Shown: in pieces, positions 25,352 through 34,882 of the stretch
Layout of the letters: each line of letters starts with the position of its first letter
Position numbering within the stretch: position 1 is the first letter of the stretch
Translations under genes and position numbers: made by a program
Notes under the pieces: model-generated
The model's database searches: none
What the model was told of the DNA's origin: nothing
Seen by the model: the letters and a program-made list of their open reading frames with translations, nothing else
DNA from: Mycobacterium saskatchewanense
Lineage (GTDB): Bacteria > Actinomycetota > Actinomycetes > Mycobacteriales > Mycobacteriaceae
Assembly: GCF_010729105.1 (NCBI RefSeq)
Contig: NZ_AP022573.1
Location: forward strand, 3,658,001 to 3,722,000
Reading direction: 5' to 3'
Length of the DNA: 64,000 nt

Positions 25352-26422
25352 CTATCGGGCGGACTCTTGGGCTGCCGATTGCGACCTCAGCGGTCGACTG
25401 GGGATGAGCTCACGAAGAACGGGCGCGACGAGGGACTGAAACCGTTCGAGGCAGGCACGCTGCTGCTCGGCGGTCAGACCGTCGGCGTCCGCACTGAGGT
25501 GGATCACCTCGTGGCCGAGCTGCTCGTGATAGCGACCCACCTTGTCGATGACCTGGGCGGGACTGCCCACGAGCGCCGAGCTTCGCTCGACGAAATCTTC
25601 TATCGACTCGAACGCCGTGGGAATGCCGGCGCGACGCTGTGCCGCCACCCGCGCCTCGAACATCGGCCGGTAGGTGGCCACCGCTTCCTGTGAGGTCGGA
25701 GCGACGTAGAACCCGGCGGTCCCGGCGCCGACCAGCGCGTCCTGCGGCCGGTGGCCGTAGAACTCCCACCGTTGCCGGTAGTGGCGAACCAGCTCGGCGT
25801 AGGGCTCGATGGGATTGCTGACATTGGCGGAGAAGATGGGGTCGCCATGGCGAGCGGCGAGGTCCACCGAGTCGGTACTCGTCGCGCTGCCGTGCCAGAT
25901 TCGAATCCGGCTCTGCAACGGACGGGGAAGGGCCTTGGCGTTCGCGAGCGGCGGGCGGAACCGCCCCGACCATGTCACGCTGTCGTTCTCCCAAAGTAGC
26001 CGGAACAGTTCGTAGCCTTCACGATTGCGGTCCCATTGATCCGCGGTGGTCACGTGGAACAACTCGGCCTGCGCCGCGCCGTTGCCCTTGCCGATGATCA
26101 GCTCGAGCCGCCCGCCGGACAGGTTGTCCAGCGTCGAATAGTCCTCGAATGCGCGGACGGGATCGAGCAGGCTCAACGTCGTCACCCCGGTGAACAGCCC
26201 GATTTTCGACGTGCGGGCCGCGATGTTGCTCAAGACCACCGGCGGGGAGGACGAGATGAAGGGATCCTCGTGCCGCTCGCCGACCGCAAAGCCGTCGAAG
26301 CCCAATTCCTCTGCGAGGATCGCCTTGTCGAGTACCTCGCGCAGCCGGGCGGCGGGGCTCTTCCGCTCGCCCGAGACGGGATCCGGATTATGGGTGATCA
26401 GCGTGATCAGCAGGAACTTCAT
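25352..26422 (-). CDS. LLM-class flavin-dependent oxidoreductase
   Basis: A 356-residue luciferase-like protein, longer than the other LLM proteins in the window and closer to the bacterial luciferase/alkanal monooxygenase type: FDGFAVGERHEDPFISSSPPVVL, VTTLSLLDPVRAFEDYSTLDNLS, GRLELIIGKGNG, and a C-terminal VHLS-like turn (EVIHLSADADGLT). FMN rather than F420 use is plausible for this subgroup but not proven. It is a single gene with 131 bases to the hemerythrin gene downstream. Confidence 0.8.
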   Translation of the reverse strand: MKFLLITLITHNPDPVSGERKSPAARLREVLDKAILAEELGFDGFAVGERHEDPFISSSPPVVLSNIAARTSKIGLFTGVTTLSLLDPVRAFEDYSTLDNLSGGRLELIIGKGNGAAQAELFHVTTADQWDRNREGYELFRLLWENDSVTWSGRFRPPLANAKALPRPLQSRIRIWHGSATSTDSVDLAARHGDPIFSANVSNPIEPYAELVRHYRQRWEFYGHRPQDALVGAGTAGFYVAPTSQEAVATYRPMFEARVAAQRRAGIPTAFESIEDFVERSSALVGSPAQVIDKVGRYHEQLGHEVIHLSADADGLTAEQQRACLERFQSLVAPVLRELIPSRPLRSQSAAQESAR

Positions 26423-26650
26423 CCGGTGCCCCCGCCGGGGTAACGCGACCGATGCCCGACCGGGGGCCCTTCGGGTGCTGCCGCGAACGTGTCGCCGCGC
26501 CGTACGGCGGCGAAATGGCGCGCAACAACAGGCGCGTCGGTGGTCGTCAAGCCGGGCCTCCTGGAATCGGCTGTCCTGACTCAGCGGAACCGGCTGGCGC
26601 CAAATTCATTCCCTGGTACCGCGCATGCAACGACGACTACATTCCTCCCG

Positions 26651-27592
26651 CTACGCCGCTCGGCGCCTTCGGCCGCTGATCAGGTAAACGGCGGCACGCA
26701 ACTCCAGCAGCGGATCGTCGGAGGGCTCGATTCCCGCCACCCGCGGGATCGGGTCGAAGATGATGTGTTTCTGCTGGGCGGCGTCGTCGGCGACCGGGCC
26801 GGTCAGCTCCAGCGTGCCCAACTCGCGGACCTCGCGATCCGGCGGCCAATGGACGGTGGCGTCATCGACCACATCCGAACCCTGGGCGAGCTGCACGGCC
26901 AGCGTGAAGCGGATCGGTCCGGCCGCGAGACGTTCGGCGAGCTCGGTGAACAGATAGTCGTCGTCCTTCGATTGCACCTGGGACTCGTCGATATACTCGT
27001 TCCCCGCCTCGGGGCTGATGCGATACCGCCCAAACCTGCTCTGGCCGGCCGCATTGGTGAACTTCAGCGCGGAGACGCCGAAGAAGGATTCCCGTGCGAA
27101 GCTGGCCGGAAAGGGCTTGGCCTGCTGCACGAACCGCAGCGCCGCCGGGTGCGAACCGAGGAAGGCCTCCAGCGGTGAGCCCGCAAGGTTGGCCGGGTCA
27201 CTGGTGGCCTGCGCTTCCAGCAGCTCGAGGAATTCCTCGCCGGTGCGCGTCGGGAAGCCGTCGGTGGAATGGCCGATGATGTCGGTGTGCACCCGGTCGC
27301 CCAGTATGAATCGGACGGCGAGGCCCTTGGGAAGTGCGTTCGGATCGGTGTCCGGAATGTTCGGCAGCCCGGTCGAATCCGAGAAACGCACGACGACGGG
27401 CGTGGGGTCTTGCTGGAGATGTGGAGCCTGCGACAGGTCAGCCGCGGCCGCGGACGGGGTGAAGGTGCCGTTCAGCAGGATGCCCTTGCCGTGGGCCGGC
27501 CGGATGCCGGGATGCTCGCCGAAGATCTTGGAGAACGTTGACAGGATGTTTTCGCTCAGCTCGATCAGCTTCTCATCCGTCGGCAGTGGCAT
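26651..27592 (-). CDS. small catalase-related heme peroxidase
   Basis: A 313-residue (about 34 kDa) minimal catalase-fold protein. The distal His is in RPAHGKGILLNGTF, the beta-barrel strand VVVRFSDSTGLPN follows, and the pocket segment DIIGHSTDGFPTR has Ser where classical catalases have Asn. The C-terminal RAAVYLISGRRR carries the RxxxY arrangement of the proximal heme-ligand tyrosine (about Tyr303). A structurally studied member of this family comes from M. avium subsp. paratuberculosis; it acts as an organic peroxidase rather than a true catalase. No signal peptide is present. A second, anchored homologue is at 55517-56647. Confidence 0.85.
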   Translation of the reverse strand: MPLPTDEKLIELSENILSTFSKIFGEHPGIRPAHGKGILLNGTFTPSAAAADLSQAPHLQQDPTPVVVRFSDSTGLPNIPDTDPNALPKGLAVRFILGDRVHTDIIGHSTDGFPTRTGEEFLELLEAQATSDPANLAGSPLEAFLGSHPAALRFVQQAKPFPASFARESFFGVSALKFTNAAGQSRFGRYRISPEAGNEYIDESQVQSKDDDYLFTELAERLAAGPIRFTLAVQLAQGSDVVDDATVHWPPDREVRELGTLELTGPVADDAAQQKHIIFDPIPRVAGIEPSDDPLLELRAAVYLISGRRRRAA

Positions 27593-27826
27593 GGTGTTCT
27601 CCTATCCGACGCGGCGACTTCGTAGTTACTCTAATTCTGCGACCAGAGGGGCGCGAGCGGTGCGCCACGGCGCCGCAGCCCAGCCGGAGGCTCTGATCTC
27701 GAATCCAGAAGCGGCAGTGCGGGTTTGCTGGGACGAGGCAGTCACGGCTGCATCTGCGCATTCCGATCCGAAGACGTATCCTCGCGCATAGCGTTCGGGC
27801 ACACAGCATTGGGAAGCGGGTGGGAA

Positions 27827-28876
27827 GTGGCCCCACGAGACGATCACCGGTACGTGATCATCGGAGCCGGTGCCATCGGGGGCACGGTCGGTGCGGTGCT
27901 GGCCCGGGCGGGTGCGCCGGTGGTGCTGGTGGCGCGCGGTCGGCACGCCGAGGTGCTGGCCTCCGCGGGCATGAAGCTGAGGACACCCGACGGCACCTTC
28001 CAGACGGCGGTCACCGCGGCGTCCGGTCCCGGGGAGGTGCGGTTGACGGAACGCGACGTGTTGGTCTTCGCCACCAAGACCCAGCAACTCGACGCCGCCC
28101 TGCAGGAATGGGTGGATCAGCCGGTTCATGGGCGGGATGGCGCGGTCGGGACCGCGGGCGCGGTGTTGCCGGCATTGACCGCCCTCAATGGCGTTGCCGC
28201 CGAAGAGAAGGCGCTGCGCTATTTTCGCCGGGTCTTCGGCGTTTGCGTCTGGCTGCCGGCCGTGCACCTCGAGCCCGGTGAGGTGATCGTGCGGTCGTGG
28301 CCGGTGGCCGGCCAGCTCCACATCGCGCGCTGGCCGGCGTCGCTGGCCACCGAGGCCGACGCTCACCTGCTGGCCGGGCTCGCCGAGACCTGGGGCGCGG
28401 CGGGCCTCGTGGTCCGCCTCCCCGCCGACGTCGCCCCGTGGAAGTACAACAAGCTGCTCAGCAACCTGGGGAACGCGGTGGGAGCGTTGTCCGCCGACCC
28501 GGCTGACTCCCACGAGGTGGTGGCCGCGCTGCGCCGGGAGGGCGAATCCGTGTTGCGCCATGCCGGAATCGAATTCGTTTCCTTCGACACGTCCACGGCG
28601 GCGCGCGCCGACGGCCCGACCATCCGCCCGGTGCCGGGCTGGGATGCGGGACAGAGCAACTCGACCTGGCAATCCTTGAGCCGCGGCACCGGCAACGTGG
28701 AGACAGATTTCCTCAACGGGGAGATCGTGCGGCTTGCCCACCGGCACGGCGTCGGCGCGCCGCTCAACGCGGCCATAGCCCAAGCGGCGCGGGAAGCGGC
28801 TCGCAACGGCGTTGGCCCGGGCGGCTATTCGGCGTCCGGACTGGAGCAACTTGTCGGCGTCGGTCGAGCGGACTGA
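27827..28876 (+). CDS. ketopantoate reductase-family (ApbA/PanE-like) dehydrogenase
   Basis: A 349-residue protein with the Rossmann signature GAGAIGG at residues 13-19 and the PanE-type C-terminal domain (DVAPWKYNKLLSNLGNAVGA, then GNVETDFLNGEIVRLAHRHG and VGAPLN). These are the family's NADPH-binding and substrate-binding elements. Whether the substrate is ketopantoate is uncertain: mycobacteria hold several paralogues, and this one has no pan genes nearby. The GTG at 27827 is the first start before the Rossmann fold. It converges with the CPBP protease gene (14 bases apart). Confidence 0.8.
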   Translation: MAPRDDHRYVIIGAGAIGGTVGAVLARAGAPVVLVARGRHAEVLASAGMKLRTPDGTFQTAVTAASGPGEVRLTERDVLVFATKTQQLDAALQEWVDQPVHGRDGAVGTAGAVLPALTALNGVAAEEKALRYFRRVFGVCVWLPAVHLEPGEVIVRSWPVAGQLHIARWPASLATEADAHLLAGLAETWGAAGLVVRLPADVAPWKYNKLLSNLGNAVGALSADPADSHEVVAALRREGESVLRHAGIEFVSFDTSTAARADGPTIRPVPGWDAGQSNSTWQSLSRGTGNVETDFLNGEIVRLAHRHGVGAPLNAAIAQAAREAARNGVGPGGYSASGLEQLVGVGRAD

Positions 28877-28890
28877 TCGTTCGGCGCAGC

Positions 28891-29682
28891 TCAGGAGGTG
28901 GGGACGGCGCCTAGCAGGCCCAGCATCAACACGATGCCCGGTAGGAGATTGGTCACCTGGTGCGCGACGATGCTGGCCAGCAGTCCGCCGGAGTACCACC
29001 GCGCCAGCGCGATCGGAATGGCCACCACCACCAGCAGTGGCGCTCGAGTGAACTCGAGGTGGGCGAGCGCGAATACCAGGGTGCTGACCACCAGGGCGGC
29101 CCAACGCCCCCAGCGCCGCTCCACCGCTCCCCAGAGCAGGCCGCGGAAGACGATCTCTTCGCAGAGCGGCCCGATGATCACCACGATCAGCAACACGGCC
29201 ACGGCCCAGGGCCACCCGGCCCGCAGGCCCCCGAAGATTCTGCCCACCGTCGAGTTCGCGCCAGGCCCGACCACCGCCCGGTACACCATTGATGCGGGAA
29301 TGGTGACCAACATCCCGCCGAAACCGAACATCAAGCCCATCCGGATCTCGCGCCACGACCAGTGCAGTCGCAGGTCCGCCCGCGGGCCGTTGCCCCGCAG
29401 GATCGTGACGAGCACGGCAAGTCCGGCGGCGGCGGCAGTGGGGACCACCACTGCGACCGCGAGGCTGCCGGCGGACACGGGACCGACGCCGCTGGCCAAA
29501 CCTCCGGCCAGCACGGCCGACACGGCGAGGTAAGTCAGCGCGACCAGAACGAAGGCGCCCAGGCCCCAACGCGGCGGGGGCGCGACGGCCTGCTGGGACG
29601 GCTCCCCTTCCACGGCGTCGACGCTACCGCAGCCCGGCCGGGTGGCATTGTCCGCGAGAATGCCGGGTGAACGGCGTACCAT
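28891..29682 (-). CDS. CPBP-family intramembrane metalloprotease
   Basis: A 263-residue membrane protein with about seven hydrophobic helices and the Abi/CPBP motifs: CEEIVFRGLLWG (motif 1, EExxxR), FALAHLEF (motif 2, FxxxH) and a third motif around VAHQVTN. These residues bind the catalytic metal in Rce1-type proteases. Bacterial members act in protein processing or bacteriocin self-immunity; the target here is unknown. The ATG at 29682 is the first start before the first helix. It is divergent from the methyltransferase gene at 29734 with only 51 bases between. Confidence 0.83.
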   Translation of the reverse strand: MVRRSPGILADNATRPGCGSVDAVEGEPSQQAVAPPPRWGLGAFVLVALTYLAVSAVLAGGLASGVGPVSAGSLAVAVVVPTAAAAGLAVLVTILRGNGPRADLRLHWSWREIRMGLMFGFGGMLVTIPASMVYRAVVGPGANSTVGRIFGGLRAGWPWAVAVLLIVVIIGPLCEEIVFRGLLWGAVERRWGRWAALVVSTLVFALAHLEFTRAPLLVVVAIPIALARWYSGGLLASIVAHQVTNLLPGIVLMLGLLGAVPTS

Positions 29683-29733
29683 CTCGTTAGTTGTGCGAAC
29701 GAATATATCGTCGCCTGAAGATCGGAGGCCGTA

Positions 29734-30624
29734 ATGCCAAGGACCGCCGGCGACAGCTGGGACATTGTGACAAGTGTCGGCTTCACGGCGCTCGCTGTCT
29801 GCGCGGCGCGGGCGCTCGATGCCGCGCTCGAACCGCCCTTGGCGAACGATGACTACGCTGCGAGCTTCGTCGCCGCCGCCGGTGAGCCGAATCTGTCGGC
29901 CGCGGTGGCGAACTTGGACACGAGCAGCGCGGCGGGCTTCAACGCACGGTGGGTCGGGGTGCGAACGCGGTTCTTCGACGATTTCTTCGCCCGCGCCACC
30001 GAGGCCGGTGTTCGGCAGGCCGTCATTCTGGCGGCCGGGTTGGACTGCCGCGCTTACCGATTGGCTTGGCCGGAGGACTTGACTGTCTTCGAGGTCGATC
30101 AGCCGCGAGTGCTGGAGTTCAAGCAGCGGGTTCTTGACCGGCAGGACGCGGTCCCGTCGGCCCGGCGCGTCACCGTCGCGATCGACCTGCGGGGGGACTG
30201 GGCAGGCGCACTGATCGAGGCCGGCTTCCGGCCCGATCGATCGACGGCATGGGCGCTCGAGGGCCTGCTGCCGTACCTGCCCGGCGCGGCCCAGGACGCG
30301 CTGTTCGAGAGGCTCCACCAGTTGTCAGCCGCTGGCAGCCGGTGTGTCGCGGAGCTGGGCCCGGACACCGGGGAGATCCGCGAGTTTGCCGACAGCACGT
30401 CGGCGATCTCCGAGCTCGCGACGCAGCCCGCGGTCGCCGATCTGTGGTACGACGATCCGCGCGCGGACACGAAAGCATGGCTGGCCCAACGTGGCTGGGA
30501 AGTGACGGGTGTCGACCTGGTCGCCAAGGCCGCCAATGAGTACGGCCGGCCATTCCAGGCGCTGCCGGCCGTCTTCGAGCGGCTGATGAGTACCAAGTTC
30601 TTCAGCGCCACCCGCACCGGCTGA
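29734..30624 (+). CDS. class I SAM-dependent methyltransferase, LCM/TIGR00027 family
   Basis: A 296-residue paralogue of the methyltransferase at 3447-4382. It keeps GDSWDIVTSVGFTAL at the start, [25 protein letters not shown] (SAM binding), VFEVDQPRVLEFK and [15 protein letters not shown] lies 5 bases upstream of the ATG. It differs in the lid region (residues about 30-60 and 215-260). The substrate is unknown. It is divergent from the CPBP protease. Confidence 0.85.
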   Translation: MPRTAGDSWDIVTSVGFTALAVCAARALDAALEPPLANDDYAASFVAAAGEPNLSAAVANLDTSSAAGFNARWVGVRTRFFDDFFARATEAGVRQAVILAAGLDCRAYRLAWPEDLTVFEVDQPRVLEFKQRVLDRQDAVPSARRVTVAIDLRGDWAGALIEAGFRPDRSTAWALEGLLPYLPGAAQDALFERLHQLSAAGSRCVAELGPDTGEIREFADSTSAISELATQPAVADLWYDDPRADTKAWLAQRGWEVTGVDLVAKAANEYGRPFQALPAVFERLMSTKFFSATRTG

Positions 30625-30798
30625 GTCACGGCAGCCGAGTCGCCTGCAGTCGAGTTCCGTCACCGTCGTCTGTCCGGGGTGTCACTCGAAGGACGCGCAG
30701 TGTTTGACGTTTGGTAACCGGTGGGCGGGCTGGGTCTGCAAGCCTTGAGCACCGACGCTGCGGCACACGGAGTCGCGCGACCCGGAAGGGGTCTGGCC

Positions 30799-33726
30799 AT
30801 GACAGAACATCTGCGCGCCTACAACAGTCTCTGGCAGGTCCGCAATGACTCGTGGTGCAGGTTGGAGGAAGCCGCCGATCGGCTGACGCGCCCCACCACC
30901 GCCGGAGCGCTCAAAGAGCGCTACCTGGCCGTCTGCCGCGAGTTGCTGGATCGTCTGGGCACGGTCGAGCCCTACTGGGCGTACCCCGGCTCTCCCCAAT
31001 TTGGGCTCGTGCAACGGCTTTTCACGGCCGGTAGCTACGAGAAGTTCTCGCAGGCGGTCGGCCGGATCAACCGCGCGCTCACGACGGAGTCGTATCGATC
31101 GGGGGACGTCGACAACGCCGGTGCCGACGAACTGGACATGTTCCCGGCCGATCCGCGCCAGCTCGAACATCAAGTGGCGACGTCGGCCGACCGCCCCTAC
31201 TTCGAAGTGCTCGTCGTCGAGAAGATGACCGAGGCCCAGGAACGAGCGCTGCGCAACGAGGTCCGGAAATGGCGGCGCCCCGACGACGAATTCGTCTACG
31301 AGCTGGTGGTGGTGTCCAGCGGGGACGAGGCCCTGATCGCGGCGCGGCTGAACGTCAACTTGCAGGCCGTGGTGATTCGGCGGCGCTTTTCCCATCAATC
31401 GACCCGGGACCTGTCCACCCTTTCGGAGTTCATCGACACCGCGGTGACAACCGAACTGGCCGATCACCAATCGCCGGAAGAGCGGGCGCAGATTCTCGCC
31501 GTCTCGCTGGGGGAGCTGCGCCCCGAACTGGACCTGTACCTCATGACGGAGATCGATGTCGAGGACATCGCCGGACGCCTGGGCCAGTACTTCCGCAGGG
31601 TGTTCCACGCCCGGGAAGGAATGCTCGAGCTGCACCTGTCGATCCTGCAGGGGGTGGCGGCGCGCTACCGTACCCCGTTCTTCAGCGCGCTCAAGCAATA
31701 CAGCCACCGACCCACGGGCGTCTTCCACGCCCTGCCGATTTCGCAGGGCAAGTCGATCGTCAACTCACACTGGATCAAGGACATGGTGGGCTTCTACGGC
31801 CTGGACGTGTTCATGGCCGAGACGTCGGCGACGTGCGGCGGCCTCGACTCGCTGCTCGAGCCGACCGGGCCCCTGCGCGAATCGCAACAGCTCGCGGCGC
31901 AGGCGTACGGCTCGCGGCACACCTACTTCGTCACCAACGGGACGTCGACCGCCAACAAGATCGTCACCCAGGCGTTGGTGGCGCCGGGTGACATCGTGTT
32001 GCTCGACCGCAACTGCCACCAATCGCATCACTACGGGATGATGCTCGCCGGCGCGAACGTCGTGTACCTGGAGGCGTATCCGCTCAACGAGTACTCGATG
32101 TACGGGGCGGTCCCGCTTCGGGAGATCAAGTCGAAGTTGTTGGCGCTCAAGCGCGCCGGCAAGCTCGACCGGGTCAAGATGATGTCGCTCACGAACTGCA
32201 CCTTCGACGGCATCGTCTACGACGTCGAGCGCGTTATGGAGGAATGCCTCGCCATCAAGCCCGACCTGGTGTTCCTCTGGGACGAGGCGTGGTTCGCCTT
32301 TGCCCGGTTCCACCCGGTGTATCGCACGCGCACGGCGATGGCGTCGGCGCGGGCGTTGCGCGAGCGACTGCAGGATCCCGGCTACAGGGCTCGCTACGAG
32401 GAGTTCCTGGCAACCGCCCCCGAGACACCCAGTGAAGAAGCACTTTTGGAGCGCCGTCTGATTCCGGACCCGGCGCGGGCCCGGGTACGGGTATATGCCA
32501 CTCAGTCGACGCACAAAACGTTGACGGCGCTGCGGCAGGGTTCGATGATCCACGTCTTCGACCAGGACTTCGACCAGAAGGTGGCCGAGCCGTTCCACGA
32601 GGCCTACATGGCGCACACCTCGACGTCGCCCAACTACCAGATCCTCGCCTCCCTGGACCTGGGCCGCAGGCAGGTGGCGCTGGAGGGCGTCGAACTGGTG
32701 CAGCGGCAGATCGAGAACGCGATGCAGCTGCGCGACGCGATCGACAATCACCCGTTGCTCAGCAGGTACATGCGCTGCCTTCGCACGTCGGACCTGATCC
32801 CGGAGGGATTCCGGCCCTCGGCCATCGAGCAGCCGCTGCGTTCCGGGTTGCGCAACATGATGGCGGCCTGGGACCAGGACGAATTCGTGCTCGACCCGTC
32901 GCGGATCACGCTGTACATCGGCCCCACCGGCTACGACGGGGACACGTTCAAGCGCACGCAGCTGATGGACCGCTACGGGATCCAGATCAACAAGACGTCG
33001 CGCAACAGCGTGCTGTTCATGACCAACATCGGCACCACCCGCAGCTCGGTCGCCTTCCTGGTGGAGGTGCTCGTCAACATCGCGCGCGAGCTCGACCAGA
33101 ACATCTCCGAGATGAGCCTCGGCGAACGCGAGCACTTCGAGAGGGCGGTGTACCGGCTCACCGAAATGTCGCTGCCGCTGCCGGATTTCAGCGGCTTCCA
33201 CCCCGCCTTCCTGGATCACAGCGGAAGCGAGCCCACACCGGAAGGCGACGTCCGCCGAGGGTTCTACCTGTCCTACGACGACACCAATTGCGAATATCTC
33301 AGCGGTGAGCTGATCGAGCAGCGGCTGGACGCCGGGGTCGACGTCGTGTCTGCGACGTATGTGACGCCCTATCCCCCGGGATTCCCGGTGCTGGTGCCCG
33401 GCCAGGTGTTCAGTCGCGAGATATTGCAGTTCATGCGTGATCTCGACACCCCCGAAATACACGGCTATCTACCGGAATTCGGCTACCGGGTCTACACCGA
33501 AAAGGCCATCGAGATGGTGAGCGAGTCGGTCGGATCGGCCCGCAATGGACATCGTTCCGCGGAACCGGCGGGGGCGCCCACTCCTCCGAAAACGCCGAGG
33601 AAGAAGCCCGTCAGGCGCGACGGGTCCAACGGCGACGGGAACGTACCCGAGGTCGGTCAGGATGAGCTGCTCGGCCAGCAGTTCCCTGGCGACGCGGTCG
33701 ATCCCGCGTCGACGCAACGCCCCTAG
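30799..33726 (+). CDS. large PLP-dependent Orn/Lys/Arg-type decarboxylase
   Basis: A 975-residue fold-type I decarboxylase, resembling by memory the M. tuberculosis Rv2531c protein. It has a long N-terminal region (about 1-280, receiver- or wing-like), then the PLP domain with FVTNGTSTANKIVTQALV, LVFLWDEAWFAFARFHP and the Schiff-base Lys573 in STHKTLTALRQGSMIH, and the C-terminal domain ending ETEKA-like GYRVYTEKAIEMV. A lysine/proline-rich tail of about 60 residues follows. The substrate could be lysine, arginine or ornithine. The ATG at 30799 has AAGGGG 9 bases upstream. Its stop codon overlaps that of the convergent gene in CTAG. Confidence 0.87.
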   Translation: MTEHLRAYNSLWQVRNDSWCRLEEAADRLTRPTTAGALKERYLAVCRELLDRLGTVEPYWAYPGSPQFGLVQRLFTAGSYEKFSQAVGRINRALTTESYRSGDVDNAGADELDMFPADPRQLEHQVATSADRPYFEVLVVEKMTEAQERALRNEVRKWRRPDDEFVYELVVVSSGDEALIAARLNVNLQAVVIRRRFSHQSTRDLSTLSEFIDTAVTTELADHQSPEERAQILAVSLGELRPELDLYLMTEIDVEDIAGRLGQYFRRVFHAREGMLELHLSILQGVAARYRTPFFSALKQYSHRPTGVFHALPISQGKSIVNSHWIKDMVGFYGLDVFMAETSATCGGLDSLLEPTGPLRESQQLAAQAYGSRHTYFVTNGTSTANKIVTQALVAPGDIVLLDRNCHQSHHYGMMLAGANVVYLEAYPLNEYSMYGAVPLREIKSKLLALKRAGKLDRVKMMSLTNCTFDGIVYDVERVMEECLAIKPDLVFLWDEAWFAFARFHPVYRTRTAMASARALRERLQDPGYRARYEEFLATAPETPSEEALLERRLIPDPARARVRVYATQSTHKTLTALRQGSMIHVFDQDFDQKVAEPFHEAYMAHTSTSPNYQILASLDLGRRQVALEGVELVQRQIENAMQLRDAIDNHPLLSRYMRCLRTSDLIPEGFRPSAIEQPLRSGLRNMMAAWDQDEFVLDPSRITLYIGPTGYDGDTFKRTQLMDRYGIQINKTSRNSVLFMTNIGTTRSSVAFLVEVLVNIARELDQNISEMSLGEREHFERAVYRLTEMSLPLPDFSGFHPAFLDHSGSEPTPEGDVRRGFYLSYDDTNCEYLSGELIEQRLDAGVDVVSATYVTPYPPGFPVLVPGQVFSREILQFMRDLDTPEIHGYLPEFGYRVYTEKAIEMVSESVGSARNGHRSAEPAGAPTPPKTPRKKPVRRDGSNGDGNVPEVGQDELLGQQFPGDAVDPASTQRP

Positions 33727-34802
33727 CCGTCCGCCGGCGAGCGATGCAGAGCGTGCGAGCACGCCACCAACGCGGTCAGCGTGACCACAAACCAGGCGAG
33801 CAGAATGCCGAAGGGCAACAACCGTTGCTCGTGGGGAAAGTAGGCCGCCGCGTGGACGGCCGAGACGCTGGCACCGCTCGGTAGCGCGTGGTTGAGGAGC
33901 GCAAACGGTTGGGGGAGAAGCGAGACGGAGACGGCTCCTCCGGACGAGGTGTTCCCGAGCAGAATGAATACGCCCCAGGTCGGGATGATCGCCCATCGGT
34001 GGATCAAGACCAGCATCGTCGAGTTGAACAGCGCCGCAACCGCAATCTGCAGCGAGACCAGCAGCCACAGTTCGAGGAACGGCGCATGTAGCGCTCCCAG
34101 AAGAGGTCCCGACACGAAGGCCAGCGAAGCTCCGCCGACGACGGCCAGGGCAGCGATGCAGGCCAGCCAGCGGCGCAGGGTCAGCGTCTTGACGTTGGCC
34201 CGCAACTGGAACATCGTCACGAATCCCAGAATCGTGGCGGCGATGATCACGTAGAACGTGGCCAGGCCGGCCGGGTCTGAGGGGGGCAGCGGATGAAGGT
34301 CGGTGATGGGGAGCAGGTACCGCCCGGGCGCCGGCTCGTCCAGCTGCGTGAGGACGCGCGCGGCCGACGAGCCGCTCGCGCTCGACAACAACAGCTGTGG
34401 CGGTGCGGTTGTGCCGTCGATGATCGCCGTGATCGTCTGGTGGTCGACGGCCGCGATAGCCGATCGCCTCGACGGGTAAGTGCGCACATCGAATTCGTGC
34501 CGGCCCTGTTGCATCCCGGCGATGATCGGGGCGGTGACGGAGGCGGGCCCGACGACGCCGATGGGCAGTTCGCGTGGGGCGGGCCTGCCCAACGCTACCG
34601 TGTACGCGGCGACAAACGTCGATGTCATGACGAGTGCAATGCCCATGACCGCGGCGGCTTTGCGAATCTCGAGTGGAATTCGTCGGATCGACCACCGACG
34701 CGGCGGGCACCCGGTGGGGGACCCGGTACAGGAGGGAGCCTCGGGGTCGCCGTCGTCTCGGACGTCCGGCGCCGGGGCGTCGACAGAAGCGGGTCTGGTC
34801 AT
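33723..34802 (-). CDS. membrane protein, DUF3533/ABC-2-permease-like
   Basis: A 359-residue protein with one hydrophobic helix near residues 50-70 (AAVMGIALVMTSTFVAAYTV), an exported loop of about 120 residues, then five or six helices (FYVIIAATILGFVTMF, AALAVVGGASLAFVSG, LWLLVSLQIAVAALFN, GVFILLGNTSSGGAVS, ILLAWFVVTLTALVA). This topology matches the YhgE/Pip and DUF3533 type related to ABC-2 exporter permeases. It starts at the ATG 34802, 80 bases downstream of the MFS stop, and is probably co-transcribed with it. The N-terminal 40 residues are acidic and proline rich. Confidence 0.7.
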   Translation of the reverse strand: MTRPASVDAPAPDVRDDGDPEAPSCTGSPTGCPPRRWSIRRIPLEIRKAAAVMGIALVMTSTFVAAYTVALGRPAPRELPIGVVGPASVTAPIIAGMQQGRHEFDVRTYPSRRSAIAAVDHQTITAIIDGTTAPPQLLLSSASGSSAARVLTQLDEPAPGRYLLPITDLHPLPPSDPAGLATFYVIIAATILGFVTMFQLRANVKTLTLRRWLACIAALAVVGGASLAFVSGPLLGALHAPFLELWLLVSLQIAVAALFNSTMLVLIHRWAIIPTWGVFILLGNTSSGGAVSVSLLPQPFALLNHALPSGASVSAVHAAAYFPHEQRLLPFGILLAWFVVTLTALVACSHALHRSPADG

Positions 34803-34882
34803 GGCGCTCAGGCGTTTTGGGTGTTCCGGGTTGGTTCGGGGGCTTTGGGCGAGGGCGGTCCGCCTCAACGGCCGCCGACGGA

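Noticed and set aside
31765..33462. 565-residue open frame opposite the PLP decarboxylase
   Set aside because: It is antisense to a gene with a clear PLP lysine motif; the translation has no recognisable fold.
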